Positions 8,998-20,392 are shown, numbered from the stretch's first letter. The stretch is 32,425 nucleotides of DNA from Candidatus Gastranaerophilales bacterium (GCA_905235825.1 CAJONH010000009.1:1-32425); one strand, 5' to 3'. Numbers and translations: made by a program. The notes: generated by a model from the sequence alone, not told the origin.

Positions 8998-9973
8998 TAT
9001 TTAAAATTTCATCTAATATTAAAATGATATTATCATAATTTAATTCAGTAACGAGTTTATGACGATATTCTCCTCCGCCTCTTATATTCCTGATATAGCA
9101 GGGATAAAATTTGCGGAAGAATTTAATTCCGTTTTCTTCACCTCTAAAAGAAATTTCACGGTCAAGATGCTTTTTTATCATAGAAATTTTTTCTTTTATA
9201 TCGGGTTCCGGTATTAAAATATCTTCATTTAAATATTTTTCAATTCTTGATATTAGTGATAAATCACACATAGATGCACGACCAACGGCAATTCCGTCCG
9301 CTTTGGTTATATCTAAACATCTTTTTGCCGTTTCAGGACTGATTATATCTCCGTTAGCAAAATATGGGATATCTATATTGCCTTTTAACTCGGATAAAGC
9401 ACTCCAATCAGCTTCTCCCGAATACATTTGCACACGTGTTCTTGCATGAATTGTAACTGCACTTGCACCTGCCTGCTGCATTTTTTGTGCAAATTCAATA
9501 AAATTTTTACTATCCTGACTCCACCCGAGTCTGAATTTACACGTAACAGGGATGTTTACGGCTTCTTTTACAGCAATAACAATATCCTGTGCCAATTGCG
9601 GGTTTTTCATCAACGAACACCCATCATTACCGTTTACGATTTTTTTTATCGGACATCCCATGTTTATATCGATAATTGCTGCTTTTTTTTCGAGAATTTT
9701 TGCGGATTTTGCCATTAAATCCGGTTTATGTCCCTCTATTTGCCATGCACAAGGTGCTTCTTTTTTATCTGTATGAGTTATGAGTGTATCGGATTTTTGA
9801 ACAAGAGCCTCGGAACTTATCATTTCCGTAGTTAATAAGCAATTTGGAGAATATTCTCTTATTAAAGAACGCAAAACATAATCAGTAACACCGGCAAGAG
9901 GAGATAGTGAAACTTTTGAATTTAATATAACATTTCCTATTTTTACCGTATTTTTTTCGGCTGAAACATTCAT
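8984..9973 (-). CDS. dus: tRNA-dihydrouridine synthase (DusB-like)
   Basis: SPLAGVTDYVLRSL, TEMISSEAL, DINMGCPIKKIVNGNDGCSLMKNP, VTIHARTR, YFANGDI, DGIAVGRA; overlaps both neighbours. Confidence 0.93.
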   Translation of the reverse strand: MNVSAEKNTVKIGNVILNSKVSLSPLAGVTDYVLRSLIREYSPNCLLTTEMISSEALVQKSDTLITHTDKKEAPCAWQIEGHKPDLMAKSAKILEKKAAIIDINMGCPIKKIVNGNDGCSLMKNPQLAQDIVIAVKEAVNIPVTCKFRLGWSQDSKNFIEFAQKMQQAGASAVTIHARTRVQMYSGEADWSALSELKGNIDIPYFANGDIISPETAKRCLDITKADGIAVGRASMCDLSLISRIEKYLNEDILIPEPDIKEKISMIKKHLDREISFRGEENGIKFFRKFYPCYIRNIRGGGEYRHKLVTELNYDNIILILDEILNNEKQ

Positions 9974-12096
9974 TTATCAAGCTCTTTCAGCCTTGTTTGC
10001 GCATACTGTTTATATTCGTTATTATCAGAAATTAACCCGATATATTTTTTATAATATTCTTTCGCAGATTTATAATTGCCTAAATTATCATAATCTACGG
10101 CAATTAAATAATAAGATATATTCATTTCAGGAGAATATTTTATTGCATTTTTATAATCTGCTATTGCCTTTTGGTAATTTTTTAATGCATCATTTGACAA
10201 TGCTTTATAATAATAAACATTAGCATCATTTGGATTTAACTTTATTATTTTGTCAAATACGGTTATAGCATCGGCATATTTTTCATCCTGATATAATTTT
10301 ACTGCATTTTCCATAAGACTTTCTGTTTGTTTTGATGTTATATACGAAGAAAGCTCTTTAGCCTGTTCGTGCATAGGATTTTTTTCGAGAGCAGTTTTAA
10401 CATATTGTGCTGCCTGTTCTATATTGTTGTTATTTGCATATATTGCAGCAATATAATATGCTATATCAGCATTTGAAGGTTCAACGGATAATGCTGATTT
10501 ATAATATTCTATTGCTTTGTCGTTATTACCTAATGCCTGATATGCACCTGCTATACCGAGCAGAGAATCTTTTGTCTGTGGTTGTATTTTTAAATATTCA
10601 TCTATTGCAGCTTCATAATTACCGCTTTCATAAGCATTTGCAGCCGTATTATATATGCTGGCAGAATAATCATTTTTTACGGTCATAAGTTGTGTTTTAA
10701 CCAATTGATTTTCACCGTCTACTTCAGCCGCTTTTTGAATTACCTGATATGCCTCCTTATACATTTGCTTTTGTCTGTAGCATTGTGCAAGATTTACATA
10801 AGCATCTATATTGGTACTGTCAAGTTTTATAGTTTGAGTATAATACGTAATAGCATCATCTATTTTTCCTGCCTTGTGAAGTTCATAAGCAAATTCATAA
10901 TAAGCCGATGTATCTTCAGGGCTGTCCAATACATTTTGGTACAGAAACGAAAGTACATTTTCTACAGGCATATTATCTTTTAACATTGTAAATAATTCGG
11001 TTTTGGCTATTGCATTACGAGGCTCCAGTTTTAGAACAGCTTTGTACGCATCAACAGCTTCGTCGGTTCTTTTAAGCTCATTTAAACACTGTGCTCTATA
11101 TAACAAAATATTAGTGTTTTTCGGCTGAGATTGAAGAACTGCTTCATAAACATTTAATGCTGCATCATATTTTTTTTGTTCCTGATATAAAGTTCCGATG
11201 TTTATCTTTGTGTTAATATTTGCAGGATTGAGAGATTCAGCTTTTTTGTACTCGTTAAGAGCTTCGTTATACCTTTTTTCTTTTTGAAAAACAACTCCTA
11301 AATTTGCATGAGCTTCCGCATCATTTGGTGTTTCATCAACTTTTTTCTGCCAAATACGCTCAAGTGAATTTAATATATCTTCGCTTTCTGAAGATTTATT
11401 TAAGGCATATCCGTATTCTTTTAATGCAGAGTTAAAATCTTTCATATCTTCATAAACACGAGCAAGTTTTAAATGCACATCAGCATTTTCAGAATCTGCT
11501 GCAAGTGCATTTTGATAAAATATTACAGATTTGTCAGGTCTGTTAAATATTTTATAAATATCACCAAGTGCAGTATTTGCCTGTGATTTATACTCAGTAT
11601 GATATGATAATCGGTAATAATCATAACCTGCAGCTGCAAATTCGCCTTTTGTTCTTTCTATTTTTGCAGTTTGTGAAATTTCTTCGGCATTTAAAGATTT
11701 TTTTTGTGCGGTTTCAAGCATTTTTAAATTTTTTTCCATTTGAGCTATTGCCTGCAATGAATTGCTCGATTTTCCAAACCTGAAATATTTATTGAAAAAT
11801 AAAGCGGATTTTATATCCGTAATGGCTTTTTCTACTTCTTTTAAATTATCATTATAATATTTTGCCCTTAAATTATATGCATTTGAAAGTCCAACAAGAG
11901 CTGACTCATCTTGAGGATTTGTTCTGACGGCTTTTTTAAACTCATTAATAGCACTTGAATATTGCGAACTTTCTAAATATTCCATTCCCTTTAAATAATT
12001 AGGATTTTCTACATAATTATCATCATATACGGTTTGTGCATTTGAAAATCCCTGCGTTATCAGAATAAATATAAAAAGCCATAAAAATTTTTTCAT
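9970..12096 (-). CDS. Exported tetratricopeptide-repeat protein (708 aa)
   Basis: Signal peptide MKKFLWLFIFILITQGFSNAQ, then many TPRs (e.g. AEAHANLGVVFQKEKRYNEALNEYKKAESLNP); 4-nt overlap with dus. Confidence 0.92.
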   Translation of the reverse strand: MKKFLWLFIFILITQGFSNAQTVYDDNYVENPNYLKGMEYLESSQYSSAINEFKKAVRTNPQDESALVGLSNAYNLRAKYYNDNLKEVEKAITDIKSALFFNKYFRFGKSSNSLQAIAQMEKNLKMLETAQKKSLNAEEISQTAKIERTKGEFAAAGYDYYRLSYHTEYKSQANTALGDIYKIFNRPDKSVIFYQNALAADSENADVHLKLARVYEDMKDFNSALKEYGYALNKSSESEDILNSLERIWQKKVDETPNDAEAHANLGVVFQKEKRYNEALNEYKKAESLNPANINTKINIGTLYQEQKKYDAALNVYEAVLQSQPKNTNILLYRAQCLNELKRTDEAVDAYKAVLKLEPRNAIAKTELFTMLKDNMPVENVLSFLYQNVLDSPEDTSAYYEFAYELHKAGKIDDAITYYTQTIKLDSTNIDAYVNLAQCYRQKQMYKEAYQVIQKAAEVDGENQLVKTQLMTVKNDYSASIYNTAANAYESGNYEAAIDEYLKIQPQTKDSLLGIAGAYQALGNNDKAIEYYKSALSVEPSNADIAYYIAAIYANNNNIEQAAQYVKTALEKNPMHEQAKELSSYITSKQTESLMENAVKLYQDEKYADAITVFDKIIKLNPNDANVYYYKALSNDALKNYQKAIADYKNAIKYSPEMNISYYLIAVDYDNLGNYKSAKEYYKKYIGLISDNNEYKQYAQTRLKELDK

Positions 12097-12227
12097 ATTA
12101 ATGCTCCGTTTGTTACTAATTTATTCTATAACAAAACGTTTTATTATGATATAGCTGAATGAATAAATGTACATATTTATTTATTATTTTATCTATTAGG
12201 AGTATATTCACACAAAATAACCGCCGA

Positions 12228-14447
12228 TTAAAACTGTTTTGATGAACTCTGTTTTTGCTCCATTTCCATTTGTAATTCTTTTTTATATTTTTTATATGAT
12301 TTCTTTTTTGTCTTTTTTTGTTTGCTTTTTTCTCTGCCGATTTTATTTGGATTATTTATTATTGTTTTCTTAAATTCAATATCGGAATCTTTGGTTCCGA
12401 CAAGCATTGTAATCAGCATCATTGTTGTATGTCTTATTGCATCATACCCGATTGTTAATCTGGCATATTCAGGCCCGACACTAACCATAATTCTGTTTTC
12501 CTGGAATAAATCATCATTATGATAATCATCATGATATTGATTATGCATTGATATTGATGCAAGATAGCCTACAGTTAAATATTTACATATTTTTATACTT
12601 TCTATTAATGCAATATTAGATTTTCCATATCTGTATCTGTCAAATTCAAACGGACTTTCTCCGGCTGAAGCTGTTTGATAATACATTAAAGTCTGTTTCC
12701 ATCTTCCAACCTGAGTACTTAATGAAGGCCCGACCCTGAATAAACCAACCGTATTTCCTTGTGAATATACAGTTGCGGAAGTTTGAGCAACAACACCCAA
12801 TAACAAGCCGACATTACCTTCTTTATTTTGATATTTGTAAATAGGTTTATAGGTCTGTGTCATCCAACGAAATCTTGAATGTGTATTACTTAAATCATAA
12901 TCTTCTTTATTATCAACAAACAATCCTGCCGAATACATTTGTGAAAACGTTAAATCTAAATCACGAATGTAATCACTTCTGTTATACGTAAGATTTGCAG
13001 AATACTTTGGCATCCTGTACCCCAAAAACCATTCGCTCTGATTTGAATATCTTGAATAATTAAACAAAAATCCCGGTGCAAGTTTTTGTTTTCCCCTTAC
13101 AACAACATTTTCTTTTGATGAACCGTAGGCAATCTGAGTAACATTTGTTTCACTTCTGAATCTGGCAATACCGCCTAAGCCCCAATCACTGTTTCCGTAT
13201 GTTACAATTGGTGCAAGTTTTAAAGTTGAACCGCCGGGAACATTTAATACAACAGCAGGTCCAAAATGCATACCTAACATACTTTGTGAACCAAATTCGG
13301 GAATATTTGTTTCTATGTTTGTATGTGCTTTATTTGATACTATTTTTAATGTCGGTATAGTTGCCAGCTTTCTGTTTTTTAAATACACTCCCGCATTTTT
13401 AACGGTAACTATTTCATGATCATCTTTTGAATCAATTATAATTGTATTTGCTTTCAGTTTATATATACCCTTATTTTCTTCACTTATTTTATTTAATCCG
13501 TCATCAAATAATCCTGATTGATCAACATAAGATGCAAATGAACGTCCGCCGAGATTTAAAACATCATCTTTTAATATTTTGGCAACACCGTCATATTCGG
13601 TTATTTTATCGGAATATATATACGCATCTTTTGCTGTTATTTTAATATCATCCGTCACAGTAGTCGGTTTTTCTATCCAGCCGTTCGGTTTTGATAAATC
13701 GAGTTTTAAAAAATCACCTTCGGTTACGGAATCATTTGTTGTTAAAATTACATTATCACTTGCTTTTAATATATTTTTATCATAATCATATACGATTTTA
13801 TCGGCTTCTACCTTTGTTTGCTGCACTTGAAATACAACCTTTGCATTTCCTACCGCATGTACTTCATAAGTATCGGGAAAATATTCCATATAATTCGCAG
13901 TTATATCTATATTTGGGTTTTCGGGCGGTTCATAATTATCTTTTCCCCGATTTTTGGCTCCACCCAAATCATAACTTTTAAGATTAAAAACTTTTTCAAT
14001 TAAAGTTCTGTTATCGGCTTTTTTTAATTCTTTTTCAATTTTACTCTGCTTTTCACGTTCTTCTTTATTTAATTCTCGTTCTAACTGAGCCTTTGTTAAA
14101 TGTTTTTTTGGTTTTGTTGTTACAAAAGTATTATTTTCCGGCTCATCTTTATTAATACTTTCATCAGATGACTCTTTGTCATTATGAACATTTGCATTTT
14201 CAATTTCTTTAGAATTTATTTTAGTTTGCTTATCCTGCCTTTTATTCTTACTTCTATTTTTTATCTTATTTTTTATAAATTTTTTTAATTCAAATTCACC
14301 TGTTGCAACTTCACTTTGATTTATAAATTCCGGATTTATTTCCGAATTAAAGGGGTCAAGTCCTGTTTCCGGAAAAAAATCGGAAGCAGTGCTTACATTT
14401 GCTGTTATTAAAAATATTATAGCTATTAATATTAATTTGTTTTTCAA
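12228..14447 (-). CDS. LptD/OstA-like outer-membrane LPS-assembly-type protein with lysine-rich C-terminal tail
   Basis: Signal peptide; OstA-like jellyroll (VHAVGNAKVVFQVQQTKVEADKIVYDYDKNILKASDNVILTTNDSVTEGDFLKLDL); beta-barrel-like C-terminal region; tail KSKQKKTKKKSYKKYKKELQMEMEQ. Confidence 0.78.
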   Translation of the reverse strand: MKNKLILIAIIFLITANVSTASDFFPETGLDPFNSEINPEFINQSEVATGEFELKKFIKNKIKNRSKNKRQDKQTKINSKEIENANVHNDKESSDESINKDEPENNTFVTTKPKKHLTKAQLERELNKEEREKQSKIEKELKKADNRTLIEKVFNLKSYDLGGAKNRGKDNYEPPENPNIDITANYMEYFPDTYEVHAVGNAKVVFQVQQTKVEADKIVYDYDKNILKASDNVILTTNDSVTEGDFLKLDLSKPNGWIEKPTTVTDDIKITAKDAYIYSDKITEYDGVAKILKDDVLNLGGRSFASYVDQSGLFDDGLNKISEENKGIYKLKANTIIIDSKDDHEIVTVKNAGVYLKNRKLATIPTLKIVSNKAHTNIETNIPEFGSQSMLGMHFGPAVVLNVPGGSTLKLAPIVTYGNSDWGLGGIARFRSETNVTQIAYGSSKENVVVRGKQKLAPGFLFNYSRYSNQSEWFLGYRMPKYSANLTYNRSDYIRDLDLTFSQMYSAGLFVDNKEDYDLSNTHSRFRWMTQTYKPIYKYQNKEGNVGLLLGVVAQTSATVYSQGNTVGLFRVGPSLSTQVGRWKQTLMYYQTASAGESPFEFDRYRYGKSNIALIESIKICKYLTVGYLASISMHNQYHDDYHNDDLFQENRIMVSVGPEYARLTIGYDAIRHTTMMLITMLVGTKDSDIEFKKTIINNPNKIGREKSKQKKTKKKSYKKYKKELQMEMEQKQSSSKQF

Positions 14448-14458
14448 TGTTTACTACC

Positions 14459-15601
14459 TTATAGAAAATTCTTGGGATTTTGCGGTTTTCCGTTTATTCT
14501 GACTTCAAAGTGAACATGTGGCCCCGTAGAATACCCCGTAGAACCAACATACCCTATTATATCACCTTGATTTACGTATTGTCCGGCTGAAACATTCTGT
14601 CTTGACATGTGAGCATACAATGTGGTTGTCGGAGCTCCCGTGCAAGAGCCGTGATCAATAATTACAACTTTTCCATATCCGCCATACCATCCCGAATATA
14701 TTACCTTTCCTGAATTAGAAGCTAAAATTGGGGTTCCGAATGCCATCGCATAGTCAATTCCGGTGTGGAAAATTTTTGATTTAAATATGGGGTGCGTTCT
14801 CCACCCGAAAGGTGAACTTATTCTTACGGGAGTTTTTGGAGGATACGGCAGTATGAATATACCTTTTACCCCTGTAACCTGACTGTTTTTTGTAGATTTT
14901 GATATTAATTTCGCCAAATAACTTGACTGTCTTGCAAGTTCTCTTTCCGACTTTTCATACGCCTTCTTATCCTTTTGTATTTTTTCCAGCATCGATTTGT
15001 TTTGGTTGAGCGTATTCTGAATAGAAGACTTTTCCTTATTTATATTTTGAATAAGTTTTGAAATTTGATATTTTTCATTTTCAACACGTCTTCTTAAAAG
15101 TGAAATTTTCTTTGCTTCTGCTCTTAATACGTACATAATCTGCCTATCGGATTGAATTATTATATTTTGATAATAAATTCTGTCCAAAAACTGGCTTATG
15201 CTGTTTGCCGGATTTAATAAATATAATATTAACGTACGTTTTGCTTTATATATACATCTTATTCTTTTTAATAATAACTTATTTCGATTATTATATTCTT
15301 TTAAATATTCATTTAGTTCTTTTTCAAGTTTTTTACTGTTTGCATCTTTTGCTTCAAATTGTCTTTGCGAATTTCTTAACGCTTGATTATTTTTTTCCAG
15401 TTTTTGCTGATTTTTAGTTATTATTGAAGTTTGTTTCTTTTCAAGTTGAGCTAATGAATTTATCTTTTGACGTATTGCAATTCTTTTTTGTTCTACAGTT
15501 TTCATTTGCTGTTTTTCATTTTCTGCAAAAACAGTATTTATGTTTAAAAACATAAATAAACAAATAAAAAGCAACAAAAATTTTTTATTGAATAACTGCA
15601 T
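14459..15601 (-). CDS. EnvC-like coiled-coil M23 family peptidase / murein hydrolase activator
   Basis: Signal peptide, long coiled coil, C-terminal M23 domain: SPFGWRTHPIFKSKIFHTGIDYAMAFGTPI...GYSTGPHVHFEVRINGKPQNP. Confidence 0.95.
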   Translation of the reverse strand: MQLFNKKFLLLFICLFMFLNINTVFAENEKQQMKTVEQKRIAIRQKINSLAQLEKKQTSIITKNQQKLEKNNQALRNSQRQFEAKDANSKKLEKELNEYLKEYNNRNKLLLKRIRCIYKAKRTLILYLLNPANSISQFLDRIYYQNIIIQSDRQIMYVLRAEAKKISLLRRRVENEKYQISKLIQNINKEKSSIQNTLNQNKSMLEKIQKDKKAYEKSERELARQSSYLAKLISKSTKNSQVTGVKGIFILPYPPKTPVRISSPFGWRTHPIFKSKIFHTGIDYAMAFGTPILASNSGKVIYSGWYGGYGKVVIIDHGSCTGAPTTTLYAHMSRQNVSAGQYVNQGDIIGYVGSTGYSTGPHVHFEVRINGKPQNPKNFL

Positions 15602-15615
15602 TTACCGGTTCCCGA

Positions 15616-15729
15616 CTAATGTAAAAATATAAACAGCATTGAACCGAATGTCCATAACAAAAAACAAAAAGTTATTGTTATAATTATACCTTTTCTATGA
15701 TTTCTGAAAAATTCCATTCTTTTACCCAT
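15616..15729 (-). CDS. Candidate 37-aa single-TM microprotein
   Basis: MGKRMEFFRNHRKGIIITITFCFLLWTFGSMLFIFLH*: basic N-terminus plus one TM helix; lies between the cyclo-ligase and M23 genes on the same strand; below the cutoff of the supplied ORF track. Confidence 0.45.
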   Translation of the reverse strand: MGKRMEFFRNHRKGIIITITFCFLLWTFGSMLFIFLH

Positions 15730-15798
15730 CGTATACTCTATACAATATTATTTTACTCTAAAAATCAAATCAAACAAATAACTTAAATGTTGTTTACA

Positions 15799-16323
15799 TT
15801 ATAATCTCAATATTTCTTTATCTGTTACGATTAAATCTGCTTTAATATCGTGTTTTTCGGGAAAAACACTATCATATAATAATTGAGAATATATTACAAT
15901 TACTTTTATACATTTATTGTCAAGTTTAGGCAAAAATCGGTCATAATATCCCTTTCCCCAGCCAAGCCTGTAGCCTTTTCTATCTGCAGCACAAGCAGGA
16001 ATTATTACCATATCTATATTTTCATAGTATTTTATAGGTTTTGACTGAGGTTCAATTATTCCAAAACTGCCTTTCTTTAAATTTGAACATGGACAGATTT
16101 CTAAAGACTCTCCGTTTACCCTCGGTAAATACCAGTTTTTTAATTTATTCTCAAGTAAAATTTTCGTATTAACTTCGTAATTAAGCGGATAATAACATAT
16201 AATATTTTTACTTTTTTGATACTCTTTAACTGAAATAAGATTTTTTACTATTTCTTTACTTAATTCTATGCAATCAAGAGTTCTTCTTTTTTCAATAGCC
16301 TGTTTTCTTATTGTATTTTTCAT
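15799..16323 (-). CDS. 5-formyltetrahydrofolate cyclo-ligase
   Basis: KQAIEKRRTLD...VIIPACAADRKGYRLGWGKGYYDRFLP; typical GxGxGYYDR-type signature. Confidence 0.93.
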   Translation of the reverse strand: MKNTIRKQAIEKRRTLDCIELSKEIVKNLISVKEYQKSKNIICYYPLNYEVNTKILLENKLKNWYLPRVNGESLEICPCSNLKKGSFGIIEPQSKPIKYYENIDMVIIPACAADRKGYRLGWGKGYYDRFLPKLDNKCIKVIVIYSQLLYDSVFPEKHDIKADLIVTDKEILRL

Positions 16324-16336
16324 AAATTTATATTTA

Positions 16337-16368
16337 TAAAAAAAGCCGACCTGTAAGCCGGCTTTTTA
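16337..16368 (-). terminator. Intrinsic terminator downstream of clpC
   Basis: AAAAAGCCG...CGGCTTTTT inverted repeat with T-run in the minus direction. Confidence 0.7.
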
Positions 16369-16371
16369 TTT

Positions 16372-18807
16372 TTATTTTTTATCGAAAATAATTTTATCAT
16401 CTTTTAGTTTAAGAACAATTACATCGTCTTTCGTATATTTGCCTGATAGAATTTCTTCTGCAAGACCGTCTTCTATACGTTTTTGTATTAAACGACGCAA
16501 GGGTCTTGCACCATAAGCCTCCGAATATCCTGCATCACCAAGATAATCCTTAACTTCATCAGTAACCTCTATCTTTAAACCATGTGATTCAAGGCGTTTG
16601 AATAAATCATTAAGCATTAAATCAACAATCTGTCTTATTTCAGGCTTTGATAAATGAGCAAATACGATAATATCATCTATTCTGTTTAAAAATTCGGGAC
16701 GAAAAGATTTTTTCATTTCTTCCATTACCGTATCTTTCAAATGTTCATATTTATCTTTCTGCTCATTTTCCGCAACGGAAAATCCGAGCTTACCCGTTGA
16801 TGTAATCATACTTGCACCAACGTTACTTGTCATTATGATAATTGTATTTTTGAAATTAATATGCCTTCCTTTAGAGTCGGTTAAACGTCCGTCATCCAAG
16901 ATTTGCAGCATTATATTAAATACATCACCATGTGCTTTCTCAATCTCATCGAATAAAATTACACTATATGGTTTCTTCCTTACGAGCTCAGTCATGTGAC
17001 CACCGTCATCATAACCAACATATCCGGGAGGCGAACCGATTAATTTAGCGGTTGAATGTTTTTCCATAAATTCAGACATATCAACACGAATCATATTATC
17101 TTCACTTCCGAATACGGCTTCTGCCAGTGCCTTTGCCAGTTCTGTTTTACCTACACCCGTCGGACCGGAGAAAATGAAACTTCCTATAGGTCTGTTTGGT
17201 GACTTTAAACCGACTCTTGCACGTCTTATTGCTTTTGATATTGCAACAACTGCCTGTTCTTGTCCAATTACACGTTTATGTAATGTTTCTTCGAGTTTCA
17301 GCAGTCTTTCGCTTTCACCTTCGGTAATTTTTGTTGTTGGAATACCCGTCATCATGCTGACAACCTGTGCGACATTTTCTGCTGTAACAGTCGGTTTATT
17401 TTCTTCGTTATCTTCCCGCCACTTTAATGACATTTCACGAATTTTATCTTTTAAATCGGCTTCATCATCACGTAAATTGGATGCTGTTTCAAATTCCTGA
17501 TTTCTTATTGCATCTTCTTTTTGTTTTATAACGGATTTTAGTTCTTTTTCAAGTTCCTTACCTTCAGGCGGAAGTGCACTCGTTTGTATTCTGAGCTTCG
17601 ATGCAGCTTCATCAATAACATCTATCGCTTTATCAGGCAAAAACCTGTCATTAATATATTTATATGAAAGTTCCGTTGCCGCAACAATGGCTTCATCAGA
17701 AATATTTAATTTGTGATGTTCTTCATATTTTGGTTTCAAGCCCTTTATAATTTCAATAGTATCATCTACCGAAGGTTCTTCTATAATTATTGATTGAAAA
17801 CGTCTTTCAAGTGCAGGATCTTTTTCTACATATTTTCTGTACTCATCCGATGTTGTAGCACCGATAACCTGAATTTCGCCTCTTGAAAGAGCAGGTTTCA
17901 AAATATTTGCCGCATCAATTGCACCTTCTGCCGCTCCCGCCCCGATTAATGTATGCATTTCATCAATAACAAGAATTACATTTCCTGCCTGACGTATTTC
18001 ATCCATAATCTTTTTCAAACGTTCTTCAAATTCTCCTCTGTATTTTGTACCGGCAACAAGTAACCCCATATCCAGCTGAATTACTTTTTTACCTTCCAAA
18101 ATATCGGGAATTTCACCATTTACAATTCTTGCTGCCAAACCTTCAACTACAGCAGTTTTACCTACACCGGGTTCACCCAGTAAAACAGGATTATTCTTTG
18201 TTCTTCTGGCTAGTATTTGTATAACACGTTCAATTTCTTTTTCTCTGCCTACAACAGGATCTAATCTTTGTTCTTGAGCCGCAAGTGTTAAATCAGTTCC
18301 AAATTCATCCAAACTGGGAGTTTTTGTTTTCCCCGATGACGCTGTGGCAGCAGTTGCTGTCTGTGTCGGTTTTGTTTCTCCCAACATTTTAATAACATTT
18401 GTACGAACTTTATTTAAATCAACACCTAAATTTTCAAGAACTCTTGCGGCAACACCTTCACCTTCACGAATTAACCCTAATAAAAGATGTTCCGTACCTA
18501 TATAATTATGACCTAACTGGCGGGCTTCATCCCAAGATAATTCAAGAACTCTTTTCGCACGTGGAGTAAATGGTATTTCCACCGCAACAAAACCAGAACC
18601 CCGTCCTATTATTTTTTCAACTTCTACTCTTGCATCTTTAAGTGTAACCCCCATTGCTTTTAACGTTTTTGCCGCAACACCGGTTCCTTCACCTATTAAA
18701 CCAAGCAACACCTGTTCCGTACCGACGAAATTATGTCCCAATCTTCTTGCTTCCTCTTGAGCAAGCATTATAACTTTTATCGCCTTCTCCGTAAAACGTT
18801 CAAACAT
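16372..18807 (-). CDS. clpC: ATP-dependent Clp protease ATP-binding subunit ClpC
   Basis: Clp_N repeats ([32 protein letters not shown]), Walker [16 protein letters not shown] and [19 protein letters not shown] segment, C-terminal D2 domain. Confidence 0.97.
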   Translation of the reverse strand: MFERFTEKAIKVIMLAQEEARRLGHNFVGTEQVLLGLIGEGTGVAAKTLKAMGVTLKDARVEVEKIIGRGSGFVAVEIPFTPRAKRVLELSWDEARQLGHNYIGTEHLLLGLIREGEGVAARVLENLGVDLNKVRTNVIKMLGETKPTQTATAATASSGKTKTPSLDEFGTDLTLAAQEQRLDPVVGREKEIERVIQILARRTKNNPVLLGEPGVGKTAVVEGLAARIVNGEIPDILEGKKVIQLDMGLLVAGTKYRGEFEERLKKIMDEIRQAGNVILVIDEMHTLIGAGAAEGAIDAANILKPALSRGEIQVIGATTSDEYRKYVEKDPALERRFQSIIIEEPSVDDTIEIIKGLKPKYEEHHKLNISDEAIVAATELSYKYINDRFLPDKAIDVIDEAASKLRIQTSALPPEGKELEKELKSVIKQKEDAIRNQEFETASNLRDDEADLKDKIREMSLKWREDNEENKPTVTAENVAQVVSMMTGIPTTKITEGESERLLKLEETLHKRVIGQEQAVVAISKAIRRARVGLKSPNRPIGSFIFSGPTGVGKTELAKALAEAVFGSEDNMIRVDMSEFMEKHSTAKLIGSPPGYVGYDDGGHMTELVRKKPYSVILFDEIEKAHGDVFNIMLQILDDGRLTDSKGRHINFKNTIIIMTSNVGASMITSTGKLGFSVAENEQKDKYEHLKDTVMEEMKKSFRPEFLNRIDDIIVFAHLSKPEIRQIVDLMLNDLFKRLESHGLKIEVTDEVKDYLGDAGYSEAYGARPLRRLIQKRIEDGLAEEILSGKYTKDDVIVLKLKDDKIIFDKK

Positions 18808-18888
18808 GCTTTACTTCTCCTACAAGACTATATATTATAATTTTACATCATAAACTAAATTATACAATAAGTATTTTATTAACCTTTT

Positions 18889-19542
18889 TTAATTATTTTC
18901 CATATCTTTTAAAACTTTTATTGCTGGGTAATATCCGCCTGTAACTTCATTTGATATTCTATATTCTTTTTTGGCATTTTCTGTATTACCGATTTTCCTA
19001 TATGCCTCACCAAGCATAAAATGTACTTCAGGGTCTTTATAATATATATCTATGCTCTTTTTTAGCAATAGTATCGCACTTTTTAAGCTGTCATTATCTA
19101 TTAAAACTCTTGCCGTATATTTATAAACTTCTTTGTTGTATTTTGCTAAATACTTTATTCCCTTGCAAATTTTAATTGCATATTCTTTATTGCCGTATAA
19201 AAAAATCATATTTAAATCAGCCTCATAAAAATTTCTTATCTGAAAATATGAGGGAATTTCTTTTGTATCATCATTTATAATGCCTATTAAACACAAAAGC
19301 CAGTTAACTGCCGGATTTAAATCTCTTATTAAATTAAGTAAAACTGCTGCTTCTTCAATTCTTCCCTGTATAAATCGACAATATGCACACCCAAAAGTAT
19401 TTTCACCTTTTTTAAAATATTCGTATGCACCTTCCAAATCACCAATACTGAGTTTTTGTCTTCCTGTATAACAAAAACTCCGAAGTAAATCTTCTTGCAT
19501 TCTACATCCGGAGTTTTCTGTCTTTATATTTGTTTGTTTCAT
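18889..19542 (-). CDS. TPR-containing protein (217 aa)
   Basis: GDLEGAYEYFKKGENTFGCAYCRFIQGRIEEAAVLLNLI...PEVHFMLGEAYRKIGNTENAKKEYR. Confidence 0.7.
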   Translation of the reverse strand: MKQTNIKTENSGCRMQEDLLRSFCYTGRQKLSIGDLEGAYEYFKKGENTFGCAYCRFIQGRIEEAAVLLNLIRDLNPAVNWLLCLIGIINDDTKEIPSYFQIRNFYEADLNMIFLYGNKEYAIKICKGIKYLAKYNKEVYKYTARVLIDNDSLKSAILLLKKSIDIYYKDPEVHFMLGEAYRKIGNTENAKKEYRISNEVTGGYYPAIKVLKDMENN

Positions 19543-19560
19543 TTATTTTCCGCAATCAGA

Positions 19561-20178
19561 CTATTTTGAATTAATTTGAGCAGCTTTTATTTTCGCTTTT
19601 TCAGTTAAGATAAAATCTTGTGCCTGCGGATGAATATTATTTATATATGTACCGTTTATTAAATTTTCTATTTGAATTACATCATCCGTTTTTATTGATT
19701 TTTGTCTTAACGCTCTATAATAATCCTGTATAAATCCTGCCGGATTATCTCTTAACTTTCTTACTTCAGCTGCGGTAAAATTTTCATATTTGCATCCAAC
19801 CGGATTTCTCATACATAACTGTGCTTGAATAGCATAAGATGTTAATTTTGATGTTGTACTCAGACTTATTACTTTATCAAATGCTTCATTTGCTTCATTT
19901 ATCATAGCTATGTTCATATAGGAACTTCCCAAATAATACCAAGCAATAGCATTGTCATCATATCGCATTGTGTAATCTTTTAATATTGATATACAAGCTA
20001 AATAGTCGCCTTTTTTGTATGCTTCTATTGCTTCTTTTATTTCTTGTGAACTATCCGCTTCAACTTTTTTTGCTGCTGATAACGAAGAAGCACTATCCGT
20101 AACCGCTATTGCATTTTCTGCACAATTCAAACCAAGAAATAATGCAAAAAACAAACCTGTTAATAATATTTTTTTCAT
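19561..20178 (-). CDS. Exported TPR-containing protein (205 aa)
   Basis: Signal peptide MKKILLTGLFFALFLGLNCAENAIA; AIEAYKKGDYLACISILKDYTMRYDDNAIAWYYLGSSYMNIAMINEANEAFDKVI. Confidence 0.8.
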   Translation of the reverse strand: MKKILLTGLFFALFLGLNCAENAIAVTDSASSLSAAKKVEADSSQEIKEAIEAYKKGDYLACISILKDYTMRYDDNAIAWYYLGSSYMNIAMINEANEAFDKVISLSTTSKLTSYAIQAQLCMRNPVGCKYENFTAAEVRKLRDNPAGFIQDYYRALRQKSIKTDDVIQIENLINGTYINNIHPQAQDFILTEKAKIKAAQINSK

Positions 20179-20383
20179 TGAATACCTCTTATATTGTTCC
20201 TATTTATAAAACAACCTATTCTATTATATACCCATTTTAACAAAAAAAACTAATTCATTTATACTATATGTTTTACATCTCTTTGCAAACAGTGAATATT
20301 AGTCCTATTATACGGTATATTTGTTTTTTTGTACTCTATTTAAATGATTTTTAACAAAAAAACTATGTGAAGTTTTGTAACAA

Positions 20384-20392
20384 TGATATAAT
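20384..20392 (+). promoter_or_regulatory. Extended -10 promoter (TGATATAAT) for the XRE-family gene
   Basis: TGnTATAAT about 45 nt upstream of the ATG; strong RBS AGGAGG before the start. Confidence 0.5.
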
